Shown: positions 45,146-54,616, numbered from the stretch's first letter. The stretch: 64,000 nt of DNA from Mesorhizobium loti (GCA_002356515.1 AP017606.1:124001-188000); one strand, 5' to 3'. A program made the numbers and translations. The notes: generated by a model from the letters alone, not told the origin.

Positions 45146-45865
45146 ATGTCGATATCCCGCTCGTTCGCCTTTGTTGTCACCGCGCTTTTCTTTCTCATGT
45201 GTGCCGGGGCCCGCGCGCAAGTGCCAGTCATTGACAATAGCAATCTTGCCAAGGCGCAGGAGATCGCGACCAGCACGCAGAATATCCTGACTGCGGATCA
45301 GCAAATCCTCCAGTTCACCCAGAAGACGCTCCAGGCCGTCACTGGCGACCGCGCTTCCGTCGCCCAGGGTAGCCTCGCCCAAATGGCGCTTGGTGGCGGT
45401 TTCTCGATGGCGCAGGCGCCGTCGCTCGGCTCAGTCATCTCCGGCGGTGCGTTATCATTTGCAGGGATGAGCCCGGGATCCCAGAACATCGTCTCGACGC
45501 TGATCAATGGGCTGCAGCTGGTCAAGACCATCACCGGTCTCACCGCGGGCCAAGCGCATCCGGTCGATACGGCTTACCAGAATTCGGTCAATGTCGCCGC
45601 GACGCTTTCCGGGCTGATCACATCGACGCAGAGCGCCGTGCAAACGAGGTCGGCGGCCTTCACACAAGGTGGCCAACAGATCGGCCAGGCCCCCGATCTC
45701 AAGGGCAGTGTTGACCAGAACACACAGGTCCAGGTTCAGACGGGCCAGACGATCAATGAACTGAATGGCGTCGTGAACAACGCCGCCGCGGCAGCCAACC
45801 AGGCCAACCTCGACCGTATCGCCGCCGAATCCGCCGCGGCGCGGGCGATGAAGTTCACACAGTAA
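45146..45865 (+). CDS. virB5: VirB5/TrbJ-like secreted protein, second of two
   Basis: The 239-residue protein has a signal peptide ending GARA and the mature start QVPVIDNSNLAKAQEIATST. Gln/Asn/Ala-rich helices follow (QQILQFTQKTLQAVTG), with a helical end rich in Ala (NNAAAAANQANLDRIAAESA). This is the VirB5/TrbJ pattern of a minor pilin at the pilus tip. It starts nine bases after the previous gene. Confidence 0.75.
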   Translation: MSISRSFAFVVTALFFLMCAGARAQVPVIDNSNLAKAQEIATSTQNILTADQQILQFTQKTLQAVTGDRASVAQGSLAQMALGGGFSMAQAPSLGSVISGGALSFAGMSPGSQNIVSTLINGLQLVKTITGLTAGQAHPVDTAYQNSVNVAATLSGLITSTQSAVQTRSAAFTQGGQQIGQAPDLKGSVDQNTQVQVQTGQTINELNGVVNNAAAAANQANLDRIAAESAAARAMKFTQ

Positions 45866-45903
45866 AGCCGACCCTGAATTCCAAGAGAACGACCGGAGGA
45901 TAT

Positions 45904-46095
45904 GTGTCAAAACAAGCCATTGGCTTCCTGATTGCCGGAGCCCTTATCGCCGGAACCATATATCTGGCGCTGTGGACGCCGCGCGAGCAACCGAACCCAT
46001 CGTCGGCGACGGCCGGGCCGGTCTCACAGGATGATGCGGCAAAAGCCGCCACGCGCGCCATGACGTTCACCCCGCCGAAAGAGCCGAAGAAGTGA
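45904..46095 (+). CDS. small inner-membrane protein of virB operon
   Basis: GTG 45904 closely follows GGAGGA. The 63-residue protein has one helix (AIGFLIAGALIAGTIYLALW) and a polar periplasmic tail ending TFTPPKEPKK. Its GTGA overlap with the next gene confirms operon membership. The role is unknown; entry exclusion proteins are often of this size and place. Confidence 0.65.
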   Translation: MSKQAIGFLIAGALIAGTIYLALWTPREQPNPSSATAGPVSQDDAAKAATRAMTFTPPKEPKK

Positions 46096-46286
46096 AGGCT
46101 GTGACCGGTTTGGCCCTCACACTCACCCTGACAGCAGCTCTCTGCGGCTGCGCCTATAAGCCTTTGAAGGCGCCGTGTTCCTCGGATGAAAGTGGTGCAC
46201 CGCTCGCATATGGCGACCCGGTCGCCGCGCCGGCGCTCCCGCCACCGCTGCGGTTGCCCGACTGCGGTCCGATGAAACCGATCTGA
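46092..46286 (+). CDS. VirB7-like lipoprotein
   Basis: GTG 46092 overlaps the previous stop. The 64-residue protein has a lipoprotein signal (LTLTLTAALCGC, lipid Cys near residue 20) and a short Pro-rich tail with two further Cys. Size, lipobox and position just before virB6 agree with VirB7, which links to VirB9 in the outer-membrane core. Confidence 0.7.
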   Translation: MKAVTGLALTLTLTAALCGCAYKPLKAPCSSDESGAPLAYGDPVAAPALPPPLRLPDCGPMKPI

Positions 46287-46294
46287 GGCGGCGG

Positions 46295-47422
46295 ATGGGG
46301 TCGTTCAACGTCACAACATTGCTCCAATCGGTCGACCAGCTCGGGCAAAACTACGTCTCGACCGCTTATCGGGCGCTGGCGAACGCGGCGACATCGGGCG
46401 GTGGCACGGGCGTCGCCGGGCTGCTTCTCACCCTCTACGTCATCTTCTGGGGTGTCGGCATCTGGCAGGGAACGGCGAGCGGCGGGCCGGCGGATCATGC
46501 CTTTCGGTTGTTGCGGGCCTTCACCATCTATGCCCTTGCGACGGGTTGGAACGATTTCCAGACGCTCGTCTACAACCTGATGAACGACGGGCCTTCCGCG
46601 ATCGGCAATGCGCTCTTGAGCGCCGTCACCACAGCCAACAATACCGGCACGGCGGTGAATCTTACCTCCGTGAACGGTGTTCAGAACGCGCTTCAGAACA
46701 TGTGGGACACGACGAACAATGCGACAGAAGCCTTCCTGCAGAACGCCGGCATCACCAATTGGGGACCTTATATCTTCGCCGCCGTCTTCTACGTCGTGAT
46801 GGCGGTGCTGATCGGCTTCGCGCTGTTCCTCATCATGCTGTCGAAGATGTTCATGTGGCTGCTGCTGGCGCTGGCGCCAGTTTTCATCATCCTTCTGCTC
46901 TTCGGCGTCACCACACGGTTCTTCTCGGGCTGGCTCAGCGCACTGGTTCAGTATTTTCTGGTGCAGGTCCTTGTCTATGCGTTCCTCGCCTTCTACGTCA
47001 GCCTCATTCAGCAGACGATCGACACGCTAAACGGCGTCGCCAACACCAAGACACCGACTTGGGCAACGATTGGCCCGGTCGTGCTGCTTGCCATCATCGG
47101 CATTCTCCTGCTTGCGCAGATCAACAATGTGGCGGCGGCGATCGCCGGCGGCGTACCGATCGGTGCGCCGCGGATAGGTCGGTTCTACGCCGGCGTAACC
47201 GGCGCCCGGGCTGCGCTTGCCGCGAACCGCGCCCGGCTGGCGTTGCGCAATCCTTTCAACCCTGCCTCGGTCTCACGGCGCGAGGAACTCGTCGCGAGAC
47301 AGCGGGCACGCGTTGGCCTCAGGGCCACCGCTTGGGCCGAGACACCGGAGTTCCGGCGCCTTGCAGCCCAGATCAGCAATCCCACCGCGACGCCAACGGC
47401 CGGTGACAACAGGACATCTTGA
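46295..47422 (+). CDS. virB6: VirB6-like polytopic channel protein
   Basis: The 375-residue protein has at least five hydrophobic segments, including LLLTLYVIFWGVGIWQG, FAAVFYVVMAVLIGFALFLI, WLLLALAPVFIILLLFGVTT and VVLLAIIGILLLAQINN. A conserved F-S-G-W-L motif lies between them. This is the TrbL/VirB6 pattern of the inner-membrane channel. The cytoplasmic C-terminus is Arg/Ala-rich. Confidence 0.9.
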   Translation: MGSFNVTTLLQSVDQLGQNYVSTAYRALANAATSGGGTGVAGLLLTLYVIFWGVGIWQGTASGGPADHAFRLLRAFTIYALATGWNDFQTLVYNLMNDGPSAIGNALLSAVTTANNTGTAVNLTSVNGVQNALQNMWDTTNNATEAFLQNAGITNWGPYIFAAVFYVVMAVLIGFALFLIMLSKMFMWLLLALAPVFIILLLFGVTTRFFSGWLSALVQYFLVQVLVYAFLAFYVSLIQQTIDTLNGVANTKTPTWATIGPVVLLAIIGILLLAQINNVAAAIAGGVPIGAPRIGRFYAGVTGARAALAANRARLALRNPFNPASVSRREELVARQRARVGLRATAWAETPEFRRLAAQISNPTATPTAGDNRTS

Positions 47423-47427
47423 TCATC

Positions 47428-48147
47428 ATGACGCAGGCAAGTACAGGCATAGCGGAGCGACGCGTCGACCCGCGCTATTATGCCGAGGGGGTGACCTGGG
47501 AACAGGACATCGCGCGTCGCAATCGCAATTCACGAGCGCTCGCCTGGATCGTCGCAGCGGTGATGACCGTGGTCGCGGTCGCTTCGCTCACAACGCTGGC
47601 GCTGCTCGTGCCGCTTAAGACCTATGAGCCCTATATGGTCGTCGTCGACAAGGCGACGGGCTTCGTCGAGGTCAAGCGGCCGATGGCGGAAGGGCCGCTG
47701 ACGCAGGACGAGGCTGTAACAACTTTCAACGTGGTCCGCTATGTCAAGGCGCGCGAGACCTACGACCCCAAGGCGCTCAAGGACAATTTCGACCTTGCGC
47801 AACTGCTCGCCGCGGGCGACGCCGCGCGCGAGCTGACAGAGATCTATTCCCCCGCGAACCCGCAGAACCCGGTCAAGATCAATGGCACGAACACAGTGGT
47901 GTCCGTATCAATCAAATCGGTGACCTTCCCGAACAACCGCACGGCGTTGGTGCGCTTCTCGACCGACACCAAATCCGCCACCAACATCGTCACGGCCAAC
48001 TGGGTTTCGCTTGTGCGGTTCCGCTACACCTCGGCGCCGATGCGCAACGAATGGCGTTTCGACAATCCGCTCGGCTTCCAAGTGTTGGAGTACCGACGCG
48101 ACCAGGAAACAGCGCCGTCCCCGGGAACCACGGGGGCGCAGCAATGA
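47428..48147 (+). CDS. virB8: VirB8-like inner-membrane bitopic protein
   Basis: The protein has about 239 residues from ATG 47428; TTG 47419, overlapping the virB6 stop, is also possible. A cytoplasmic head (YYAEGVTWEQDIARRNRNSR) is followed by one helix (LAWIVAAVMTVVAVASLTTL) and a periplasmic NTF2-like domain with PYMVVVDKATGFVEV and WRFDNPLGFQVLEYRRD. These are the marks of VirB8, which nucleates the translocon. It overlaps virB9 by four bases. Confidence 0.92.
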   Translation: MTQASTGIAERRVDPRYYAEGVTWEQDIARRNRNSRALAWIVAAVMTVVAVASLTTLALLVPLKTYEPYMVVVDKATGFVEVKRPMAEGPLTQDEAVTTFNVVRYVKARETYDPKALKDNFDLAQLLAAGDAARELTEIYSPANPQNPVKINGTNTVVSVSIKSVTFPNNRTALVRFSTDTKSATNIVTANWVSLVRFRYTSAPMRNEWRFDNPLGFQVLEYRRDQETAPSPGTTGAQQ

Positions 48148-48959
48148 ACCGTCGTATCGCTCACAGTGTGGTCGTCGGCTTGCTCTTTTGGCTCGGCGGC
48201 CGACCGGCCTTCTCTGAGGCTGTTCCGAAGCCGGGGCGCGTCGACAGTCGCGTCCGTGATGTCGTCTACAACAAGGACAATGTTACCGCGATCGACGCCA
48301 CATTCGGCACCTCGACCATGATCGAGTTGCAGGGCGATGAGAAGATCGAGACTCTGGCGCTGGGCGACTCCACCGCCTGGAAGGTCGAACCCAACCACAA
48401 GGGCAACATCATCTTCGTCAAACCGATCGAGAAGGAGGCGCTGTCGAACCTCAATGTCGTGACCGACAAGCGCATCTACTCCTTCCTGTTGCGATCGAAT
48501 ACGCGCCCGCCGGCGCTACAGATCTTTGTCGTGCGCTTCCGTTACCCCGAGGACGAGGCGAGTGCGCAGTTGCTGGCGACTGCCAGGGAACGAGCGGCAA
48601 ATCCGAACCTCAAGGACCTCAACATTGCCAACGCCAACAGCGACTACGGCTACAAGGGCTCGTCAGCAAACAAGCCAATCGCCGTCTTCGACGACGGCAC
48701 CAAGACGTGGTTCCGCTTCGAGGGCGAGACGCCGGCGATCTACATCGTTGACAGCGGGCGCAACGAGAGCCTGGTGAATTTCCGCACCGAGGGCCCCTAT
48801 GTCGTCGTCGACAAGGTCAGCCAACAATGGACCCTACGCAACGGAAGTGAGTCGACCTGCATCTTTAACCGGCGCCTCACCAATGTGCATGAGCCGAACG
48901 GCCTGGAGCCCTATACTCCCCAGCGCGTCGGGATGCCGTCGCCCGCAACGGGAGGCTGA
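48144..48959 (+). CDS. virB9: VirB9-like core-complex protein
   Basis: ATG 48144 starts a 271-residue protein with a signal peptide (HSVVVGLLFWLGGRPAFSEA). The N-lobe has RDVVYNKDNVTAIDATFGTS, DSTAWKVEPNHKGNIIFVKP and NLNVVTDKRIYSFLLR. The C-lobe has WFRFEGETPAIYIVD and YVVVDKVSQQWTLRNGS. This is the VirB9/TrbG order. With VirB7 and VirB10 it forms the outer-membrane core. Confidence 0.94.
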   Translation: MNRRIAHSVVVGLLFWLGGRPAFSEAVPKPGRVDSRVRDVVYNKDNVTAIDATFGTSTMIELQGDEKIETLALGDSTAWKVEPNHKGNIIFVKPIEKEALSNLNVVTDKRIYSFLLRSNTRPPALQIFVVRFRYPEDEASAQLLATARERAANPNLKDLNIANANSDYGYKGSSANKPIAVFDDGTKTWFRFEGETPAIYIVDSGRNESLVNFRTEGPYVVVDKVSQQWTLRNGSESTCIFNRRLTNVHEPNGLEPYTPQRVGMPSPATGG

Positions 48960-48965
48960 GGCGGC

Positions 48966-50324
48966 ATGCCGAGCCCACAGGACTATCGCTCGCTTGAGCT
49001 CGATGCCGCAGCCGCCACGACGGTCGCGCGCGGTCCGACCGGCTTTGGCCGAATCTTGAAGATCGGCGTGCCGATCGGCGCGCTCGGGATCGCCAGCTGG
49101 CTGATCTACGGGTCGCTCCAGCGAACGCCGACGAACATGACGTCGCCGGATACGGAGGAGTTCACGACGACACAGTTTCCCGCGCCGTCGCTCGCAGCGC
49201 CGCAGACGCGGACCAACCAGGGCACAATTGCTATTCCGGCGGCCCCGCCCGCCCCGGAACCGACTGTGCCTCCGCCACCGGTCGCGCCACCAAACGCCCT
49301 TCCGGCACCGCCGCCTCCCGAGCCACCGCTGGTCGCGGTGCCACCAAACGATGACGAAGCCCGTCGCCAGGCCGAACTCGAGCGTCAGCGCCAGGAAGCG
49401 GAGCGGCGCAAATGGGAGCGGCTGCGGGCGCCGCAGGTCATCGCCGACAATGCCGCTCCCAACGACGGGACAGCGAACCCGGGCGACAGCGCGCGCGACG
49501 GTACGGGGCAGCAGGAGGACGACCCGAACCGGCGGTTTCTGGCCAGCGTCGCGAACGCCGGTGTCGACGTGGCGAAGGCCATCAAGAATGACCGCATCGA
49601 CGCACTCGTCGCGCAGGGGACCCTCATCCGCGGCGTTCTCGAGACCGCGGTGCAAAGTGATCTTCCCGGCATGGTGCGCGCCGTGACCACCGAAAATGTC
49701 TGGTCCTTCGACGGCCGGCGCATCCTTATTCCCGCCGGCAGTCATCTCGTCGGCGAATACAAATCCGGCATCACTCAAGGCCAGACCCGCGTCTTCATCG
49801 TCTGGACGCGGATGCTGCGGTCGGATGGGGTGTCGGTGCAGCTCGGATCGATCGGCACCGACGACCTCGGCCGCGCCGGCTATGCCGGATTTGTCGACAA
49901 TCACTATGTCGAGCGGTTTGGTTCAGCGATCATGCTGTCGGTCGTCGGCGGTTTCTCCCAATTCCTGAGCGGCCTTGGCCAAAACGCCAGCAACACCGGC
50001 GGCACGACGATCACCACAACCGATCCGGTGACCGGTGTGGTCACCACGACCCAGACCGGCGCCAATCAGAACCAACAGGCGCTTCAGGCCCGCCAAATCG
50101 CCGCGCAGAACGTCTCGCAGACCCTGACCAACATCGCGCAAGACGCGCTGAAAAACTCCATCAACATCCCTCCCACCATTTACCTCGACCAGGGCACCCG
50201 GATCATCGTCTTCGTCAGACGCGACCTCGATTTCTCGGCACTCTATCCCGATCCGGTCAAGGAGGCGCTTCAGGAGCTCAAACGTGAACGTTCCGGCTCG
50301 AAACCAGACGATCTTTCTCGATAA
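48966..50324 (+). CDS. virB10: VirB10-like core-complex protein
   Basis: The 452-residue protein has a cytoplasmic tail, one membrane helix near residues 25-45 (GVPIGALGIASWLIYGS), a Pro-rich linker (residues 75-125), then a charged helix and a TrbI domain. The TrbI domain shows LIRGVLETAVQSDLPGMVRA, RRILIPAGSHLVGEY, RVFIVWTRM and IYLDQGTRIIVFVRRDLDF. VirB10 spans both membranes and gates the core complex. The 3' end overlaps virB11 by 41 bases. Confidence 0.95.
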   Translation: MPSPQDYRSLELDAAAATTVARGPTGFGRILKIGVPIGALGIASWLIYGSLQRTPTNMTSPDTEEFTTTQFPAPSLAAPQTRTNQGTIAIPAAPPAPEPTVPPPPVAPPNALPAPPPPEPPLVAVPPNDDEARRQAELERQRQEAERRKWERLRAPQVIADNAAPNDGTANPGDSARDGTGQQEDDPNRRFLASVANAGVDVAKAIKNDRIDALVAQGTLIRGVLETAVQSDLPGMVRAVTTENVWSFDGRRILIPAGSHLVGEYKSGITQGQTRVFIVWTRMLRSDGVSVQLGSIGTDDLGRAGYAGFVDNHYVERFGSAIMLSVVGGFSQFLSGLGQNASNTGGTTITTTDPVTGVVTTTQTGANQNQQALQARQIAAQNVSQTLTNIAQDALKNSINIPPTIYLDQGTRIIVFVRRDLDFSALYPDPVKEALQELKRERSGSKPDDLSR

Positions 50325-51342
50325 AGCGCTCGGCCCCATCCGGCCCTGGCTTGACGACGACCAGGTGGTCGAAATCTGTGTCAACGGACCGGGCGCGGTC
50401 TGGGTGGAGCGCTTCGGTCAATCCGCCATGGAGCATCATGATGTTCCGGAGCTGACCGAAACGGCGATCCGGCATCTGGCCGAGCGCGTCGCGGGCTTCT
50501 CCGGCCAAAGCATCAACGAAGAGCACCCGCTTCTGTCGGCAGCGCTTCCCACAGGCGAACGGTTTCAGGGCGTCATGCCGCCGGCCACGACCGGGGGAGG
50601 GGCCTTCGCCATTCGCAAGCAGGTCATCAAAGACATGCGCCTCGGCGACTACCGTAAGCTCGGCTCCTTCGAAAAGGTTGTGACCACGACGGCCGGTGCG
50701 TTGTCCGAGGTCGACCAGACCCTATGCGCGCATCTCGACGCAGGCCGCATCGAGGATTTCATCCGCCTCGCTGTCGTCAATCGCTATTCGATCCTGCTTT
50801 CCGGTGGCACGAGCTCGGGCAAGACCACGTTCCTCAACGCGATCCTGAAGGAGGTGCCGGTCGACGAGCGCATCATCACGATCGAGGACACGCGCGAGGT
50901 GAAGCCGATCCAGCAGAACTTTCTGCCGCTCGTCGCCTCGAAGGGCGACCAGGGCGAGGCCCGCGTCACCGTGGAGACACTGCTGCAGGCCTCAATGCGC
51001 CTGAGACCGGATCGCATCTTCCTAGGCGAGATCCGCGGCGCCGAGGCTTATTCGTTCCTGCGTGCCATCAACACCGGCCATCCCGGCAGCATCACCACGG
51101 TCCATGCCGACAGCCCGGCCGGCGCGTTCGAACAGCTCGCCCTCATGGTCATGCAGGCCAGCCTCGGGCTCAGGCGCGAGGAAATAGTCGGCTATATCAA
51201 ATCGGTGCTGCCGATCGTCATTCAGCAGCGAAAAATTGGCGGATGGCGCGGCACTTCGGCCATCTACTTCGCGCGCATGGCGGAGTGGCGCGAGGGCAGG
51301 GGTGAAAGGAAGGGCGCCCATGGCACGCGTCGTCGCCTTTAG
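50284..51342 (+). CDS. virB11: VirB11 T4SS ATPase
   Basis: GTG 50284 lies inside virB10 and gives 352 residues. The N-terminal domain (FLDKALGPIRPWLDDDQVVE, then ICVNGPGAVWVERFG) leads to a RecA-like domain. Walker A (SGGTSSGKTTF) is near residue 173, the Asp-box TIEDTREV follows, then RPDRIFLGEIRGAEAYSFL near 240 and NTGHPGSITTVHADSP. These are the PulE/VirB11 marks. It switches the machine between pilus assembly and transfer. Confidence 0.95.
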   Translation: MNVPARNQTIFLDKALGPIRPWLDDDQVVEICVNGPGAVWVERFGQSAMEHHDVPELTETAIRHLAERVAGFSGQSINEEHPLLSAALPTGERFQGVMPPATTGGGAFAIRKQVIKDMRLGDYRKLGSFEKVVTTTAGALSEVDQTLCAHLDAGRIEDFIRLAVVNRYSILLSGGTSSGKTTFLNAILKEVPVDERIITIEDTREVKPIQQNFLPLVASKGDQGEARVTVETLLQASMRLRPDRIFLGEIRGAEAYSFLRAINTGHPGSITTVHADSPAGAFEQLALMVMQASLGLRREEIVGYIKSVLPIVIQQRKIGGWRGTSAIYFARMAEWREGRGERKGAHGTRRRL

Positions 51343-53461
51343 GATCGGCGTTGCCCTTCTGGCCCTCATCGGGTTCTGGCTCCTGTGGAGCCTGGCCTAT
51401 GAAATCGTTGTAGCGCTGCGCTGGGCGCCAGCCCGCTTCCCGAGCGAGGGCGCAACCCGCTGGGCACTGTTACGCATGCAGAACGACGATCGTACCGCGG
51501 GCCTTTTCCTGATCGCCTGGCGGCATTTTTACGCGCGCGTCTTCTTTCCGCTGACGCAGGTCGAGGCGTTGATCCGCGCCGGTATCGCCGCGGGCAGCGT
51601 CGTGGCGCTGGGGCTCGCCGGCTGGCTGTTCGCGATTGTCAATCGCCGGCAGATGCCCTACGGCCAAGCGCGTTTCGGCACCGTGCTGGACGCGGCCAAG
51701 CAGGGCCTGACAGCAAGGCAAGGGATCATCCTTGGCAAGCTCGCCGGGGCGACGATGCGCTCCGACGAACCCGTTCACATTCTCGTGGTCGGTCCGTCGC
51801 GATCGGGCAAGGGCACCGGTTTTGTTCTGCCGAATGGCTATCTCTGGCAAGGCTCGGCCGTGTTCTTCGACCCGAAGCGCGAGAATTTTGAAGCGCTCGC
51901 CAACCACCGCCATGCGATGGGCAACAAAGTCTTCATGTTTTCGCCTGGCTCGAACGATACGCATCGCTACAATCCGCTCGACTTCGTGCGGCGCGACGAG
52001 CGGATGGCCACCGACTGTCTGGTTGTGGCCTCCTTCGTCATCCCGGAGAAGGCGGACGATACTTGGGCGGGTGCCGGCCGCCTGCTGCTGTCCGCGCTAA
52101 TCGGCTACGTGCTCTCCTCACCGCTTGTCGCAGGCGCGCAGCACATGCGCAGCGTTGCGCGCCTGACGACGACGGGTAGGGATATCTCCTCCGTGCTGCG
52201 GGCCATCGTGAAGACCGAGCGCCTGCACCTGCCGACATGGGTTGTCGATAGCTTCAATCAATATATTGCCCTGGAGCCGGAAACCAGGAACTCGGCCGTC
52301 TTCAACGTCAACATGGCAATGTCGCTGTGGAACAACGGTCTGATCTCGGCCGCTACGGAGACATCTGATTTCGACATCCGCGAGCTCAGGCGCCGTCCGA
52401 TGACGATCTTCATCGGCTGTACAATCGCCGAGTTGTCGATCTTTCGCCCGCTGATCCGCATCCTTTTCCAGCAGATCCACGATCTGATGATGGTGAAGAT
52501 CCCGGGCGAGGACGAGCCTCATCAGGTGCTGCTCATGCTCGACGAATTCTACCACGTCGGCCGCATGGATTCCCTCATCTCGAAGATCACGATCAGCGCG
52601 GGCTATGGTTTTCGCATGGCGATCGTCATGCAGGACATTGCCCAGCTCGACGAGCTCTATGGCAAGAACACGCGCATCACCACCGTCTCCGGTTCGCAGA
52701 TCAAGCTCTTCATCCAGATCAACGATCTGGAGACCTCGGAGTTCGCATCTGAGATGCTCGGCGAGACGACACAGATCTACAAGACGCCGGTGATGCGACC
52801 GGGGCAGGGGGTCTTCGCGCCGCGCCTCTGGGCCCCACACTACATCCCGCGGCCGCTGCGCAGCCCACTCGAGCTGCGCGAAATGTCCGCGCGGACCTCG
52901 ATCCTGATCGTCAAGAACTCGTGCTCCTTTCAGCTTACCAAGATCCGGCACTATCGAGACCAGCCATATCGGCGGCTTTTCGAGCTAGTTAAGGGAAAGC
53001 CGCCCACGTTGCCCGCCCTGCGCAAATGGAACGACGAGATTCTCGGCGGTGCCATCAGCCCGACGCCGAACCCGGACGCGGCCGAAGACGAAGCTAAGCC
53101 TCGACAGCGCCGACCCAGCGACAGAAAGACGGCACCACGGCCTGAAGCTGCACCGGAGAAGGAATATGCTCGCGACCGCGTTAAGTCTGCGGCCGAGCCT
53201 GCCTTTCCGCTCACCCCACCCTTGGTGGCGAAAGGGATCCCTGTTAAGCAATCTCAAAAGGTCCTGTCGCTCGGCGAGGAGCCCAAAGCCCCGCAAGACG
53301 AGAACTGCAATATTCGTGACCTGCTGGCCGCTACCGAGCACACCCAACAAGACGACTTCGACGTAATGGCGGCCTCAGCCCGCACCGCGACCACAACGCC
53401 GAAGCTCGCGGAAGCTTTATCGGCACTCGCCAGCTTGCAGGAGCGGTTTGGGGATGACTAA
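51320..53461 (+). CDS. virD4: VirD4/TraG-type coupling protein
   Basis: ATG 51320 has GAAAGGAAGG upstream and overlaps virB11 by 23 bases. The 713-residue protein has two N-terminal helices (GVALLALIGFWLLWSLAYEI and GSVVALGLAGWLFAIV). Walker A (VVGPSRSGKGTGF) is near residue 155, and FDPKRENFE, YNPLDFV and Walker B (VLLMLDEFYHVG near 403) follow. The last 150 residues are a disordered, charged tail. It delivers the relaxase-DNA complex to the channel. Confidence 0.95.
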   Translation: MARVVAFRIGVALLALIGFWLLWSLAYEIVVALRWAPARFPSEGATRWALLRMQNDDRTAGLFLIAWRHFYARVFFPLTQVEALIRAGIAAGSVVALGLAGWLFAIVNRRQMPYGQARFGTVLDAAKQGLTARQGIILGKLAGATMRSDEPVHILVVGPSRSGKGTGFVLPNGYLWQGSAVFFDPKRENFEALANHRHAMGNKVFMFSPGSNDTHRYNPLDFVRRDERMATDCLVVASFVIPEKADDTWAGAGRLLLSALIGYVLSSPLVAGAQHMRSVARLTTTGRDISSVLRAIVKTERLHLPTWVVDSFNQYIALEPETRNSAVFNVNMAMSLWNNGLISAATETSDFDIRELRRRPMTIFIGCTIAELSIFRPLIRILFQQIHDLMMVKIPGEDEPHQVLLMLDEFYHVGRMDSLISKITISAGYGFRMAIVMQDIAQLDELYGKNTRITTVSGSQIKLFIQINDLETSEFASEMLGETTQIYKTPVMRPGQGVFAPRLWAPHYIPRPLRSPLELREMSARTSILIVKNSCSFQLTKIRHYRDQPYRRLFELVKGKPPTLPALRKWNDEILGGAISPTPNPDAAEDEAKPRQRRPSDRKTAPRPEAAPEKEYARDRVKSAAEPAFPLTPPLVAKGIPVKQSQKVLSLGEEPKAPQDENCNIRDLLAATEHTQQDDFDVMAASARTATTTPKLAEALSALASLQERFGDD

Positions 53462-53599
53462 ATTTCCTCATCGTCGACGCGGGGCCGTCGCTGTCAACGG
53501 CCATTGACACTGTGCAGCTCACCCACATTGGTGCCAACAGCGCCATGGACTTCGGCAGCATCGACTATGACATGCATGGCAGCCGATTTACTGCTGCTT

Positions 53600-54118
53600 T
53601 CATGTCTCGCCTATCGCCCTGGTGATCGCTGCGAAAGGCAGGACTAGGGATAGCGGCGCATCATTAAGACGGACCGCACCATAGCCCTCGTACCAGCGTG
53701 CAGCCTGGTCACCTTTGGCGTCGACAAGCAAGGCGACGCCGCCGACTTCCTGCGCGACGGCCATGCAGCGTTTCCCGGCGGCGAGTAGCAAACCGCCACC
53801 GAGGCCGCGGCCTTGTATCGTACGATCCACCGCGAGGCGACCGAGACGGTAGACCGGCACGTCGTAGCGGCCGAGGCCACGCTTGGCGATCGCCGGAGTG
53901 CGGGCATAGTCCATCGAAGCGGGACTGAGGGAATAGAACCCTAGGATGTGCGACAGATCTTCCGCCGTCACGGCGACGAAGGTTTTCGCGCCGCCGCTTT
54001 CGTGGTTTTGGCGCGCGAAGCGCTGTAGGTAGGTATTGAGCTCCGCCTCGCCACAGTCGAAAGCGGCACGGTCATGCTGTTTACCGATCGGCATTTCCTG
54101 CCAGACGATGGAACTCAC
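53600..54118 (-). CDS. GNAT-family toxin (TacT/AtaT-like)
   Basis: The 172-residue protein starts at GTG 54118, overlapping the antitoxin stop (GTGA). It has FDCGEAELNTYLQRFARQNH, then HILGFYSLSPASMDYARTPA, an acetyl-CoA loop VDRTIQGRGLGGGLLLAAGK and a C-terminal DQAARWYEGYGAVRL. This is the DUF1778-linked GNAT toxin family, whose members acetylate the amino group of charged tRNAs and stop translation. The acceptor tRNA is unknown here. Beside the transfer genes it likely serves stability of the element. Confidence 0.92.
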   Translation of the reverse strand: MSSIVWQEMPIGKQHDRAAFDCGEAELNTYLQRFARQNHESGGAKTFVAVTAEDLSHILGFYSLSPASMDYARTPAIAKRGLGRYDVPVYRLGRLAVDRTIQGRGLGGGLLLAAGKRCMAVAQEVGGVALLVDAKGDQAARWYEGYGAVRLNDAPLSLVLPFAAITRAIGET

Positions 54119-54390
54119 GCGAGGGTCTGACCGGCCTTGGCGGCACGGATGAGACGGTCGGTAGGCGCCGGCGGATTTTCGAGCAGGTCGAGGACACGTA
54201 GGCTGTCGCGTTCAGACAGCGCGAGATGTTCGGCGCGTTCGATCGCGGCCTGAGCATCACGCAGCGCTGAGCGCGTGACAAACTCGGTTATACCGACATT
54301 CGACAAGGCCGCTGCACGTGCGATCACGGCTTTTGCTTCTGGCGGAATCCGGAAATCGATTCGGCCATTGTCACTGACATTGCGGGGCAT
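54115..54390 (-). CDS. DUF1778 ribbon-helix-helix antitoxin
   Basis: ATG 54390 follows AAGGAG by six bases and begins MPRNVSDNGRIDFRIPPEAK. The 91-residue protein has the RHH DNA-binding head (RIDFRIPPEAKAVIARAAAL), GITEFVTRSALRDAQAAIER and the toxin-binding tail (LALSERDSLRVLDLLENPPA). It should neutralise the GNAT toxin and repress the operon at the palindrome just upstream. Confidence 0.92.
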   Translation of the reverse strand: MPRNVSDNGRIDFRIPPEAKAVIARAAALSNVGITEFVTRSALRDAQAAIERAEHLALSERDSLRVLDLLENPPAPTDRLIRAAKAGQTLA

Positions 54391-54417
54391 AGGTATCTCC
54401 TTGGCCCAAATGATATA

Positions 54418-54436
54418 GTACGGATTGAATCCGTAC
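54418..54436. promoter_or_regulatory. palindromic operator of toxin-antitoxin operon
   Basis: GTACGGATTGAATCCGTAC has perfect 8-bp arms around TGA and lies 28 bases before the antitoxin ATG. RHH antitoxins bind such sites for autoregulation. Confidence 0.8.
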
Positions 54437-54616
54437 AACATAAATCCTTCGCCTTCGCTTTATAAGCATGGGTTACAGATTGCCAAGCGCCACAGCGGGA
54501 GAAAAGATGGATGCCTTGCCATCCCATCGCGACCTGTCAGAAGTGGCATTTGCGTGAGCTTCAACCTGATCTAATCTAGTCCCGCCGCAAAGGTGATTGA
54601 GGCCGGGCACTTCAAG

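Noticed and set aside
46546..47406. 286-codon frame inside virB6
   Set aside because: Out-of-frame shadow, rich in Arg and His, without hydrophobic segments.
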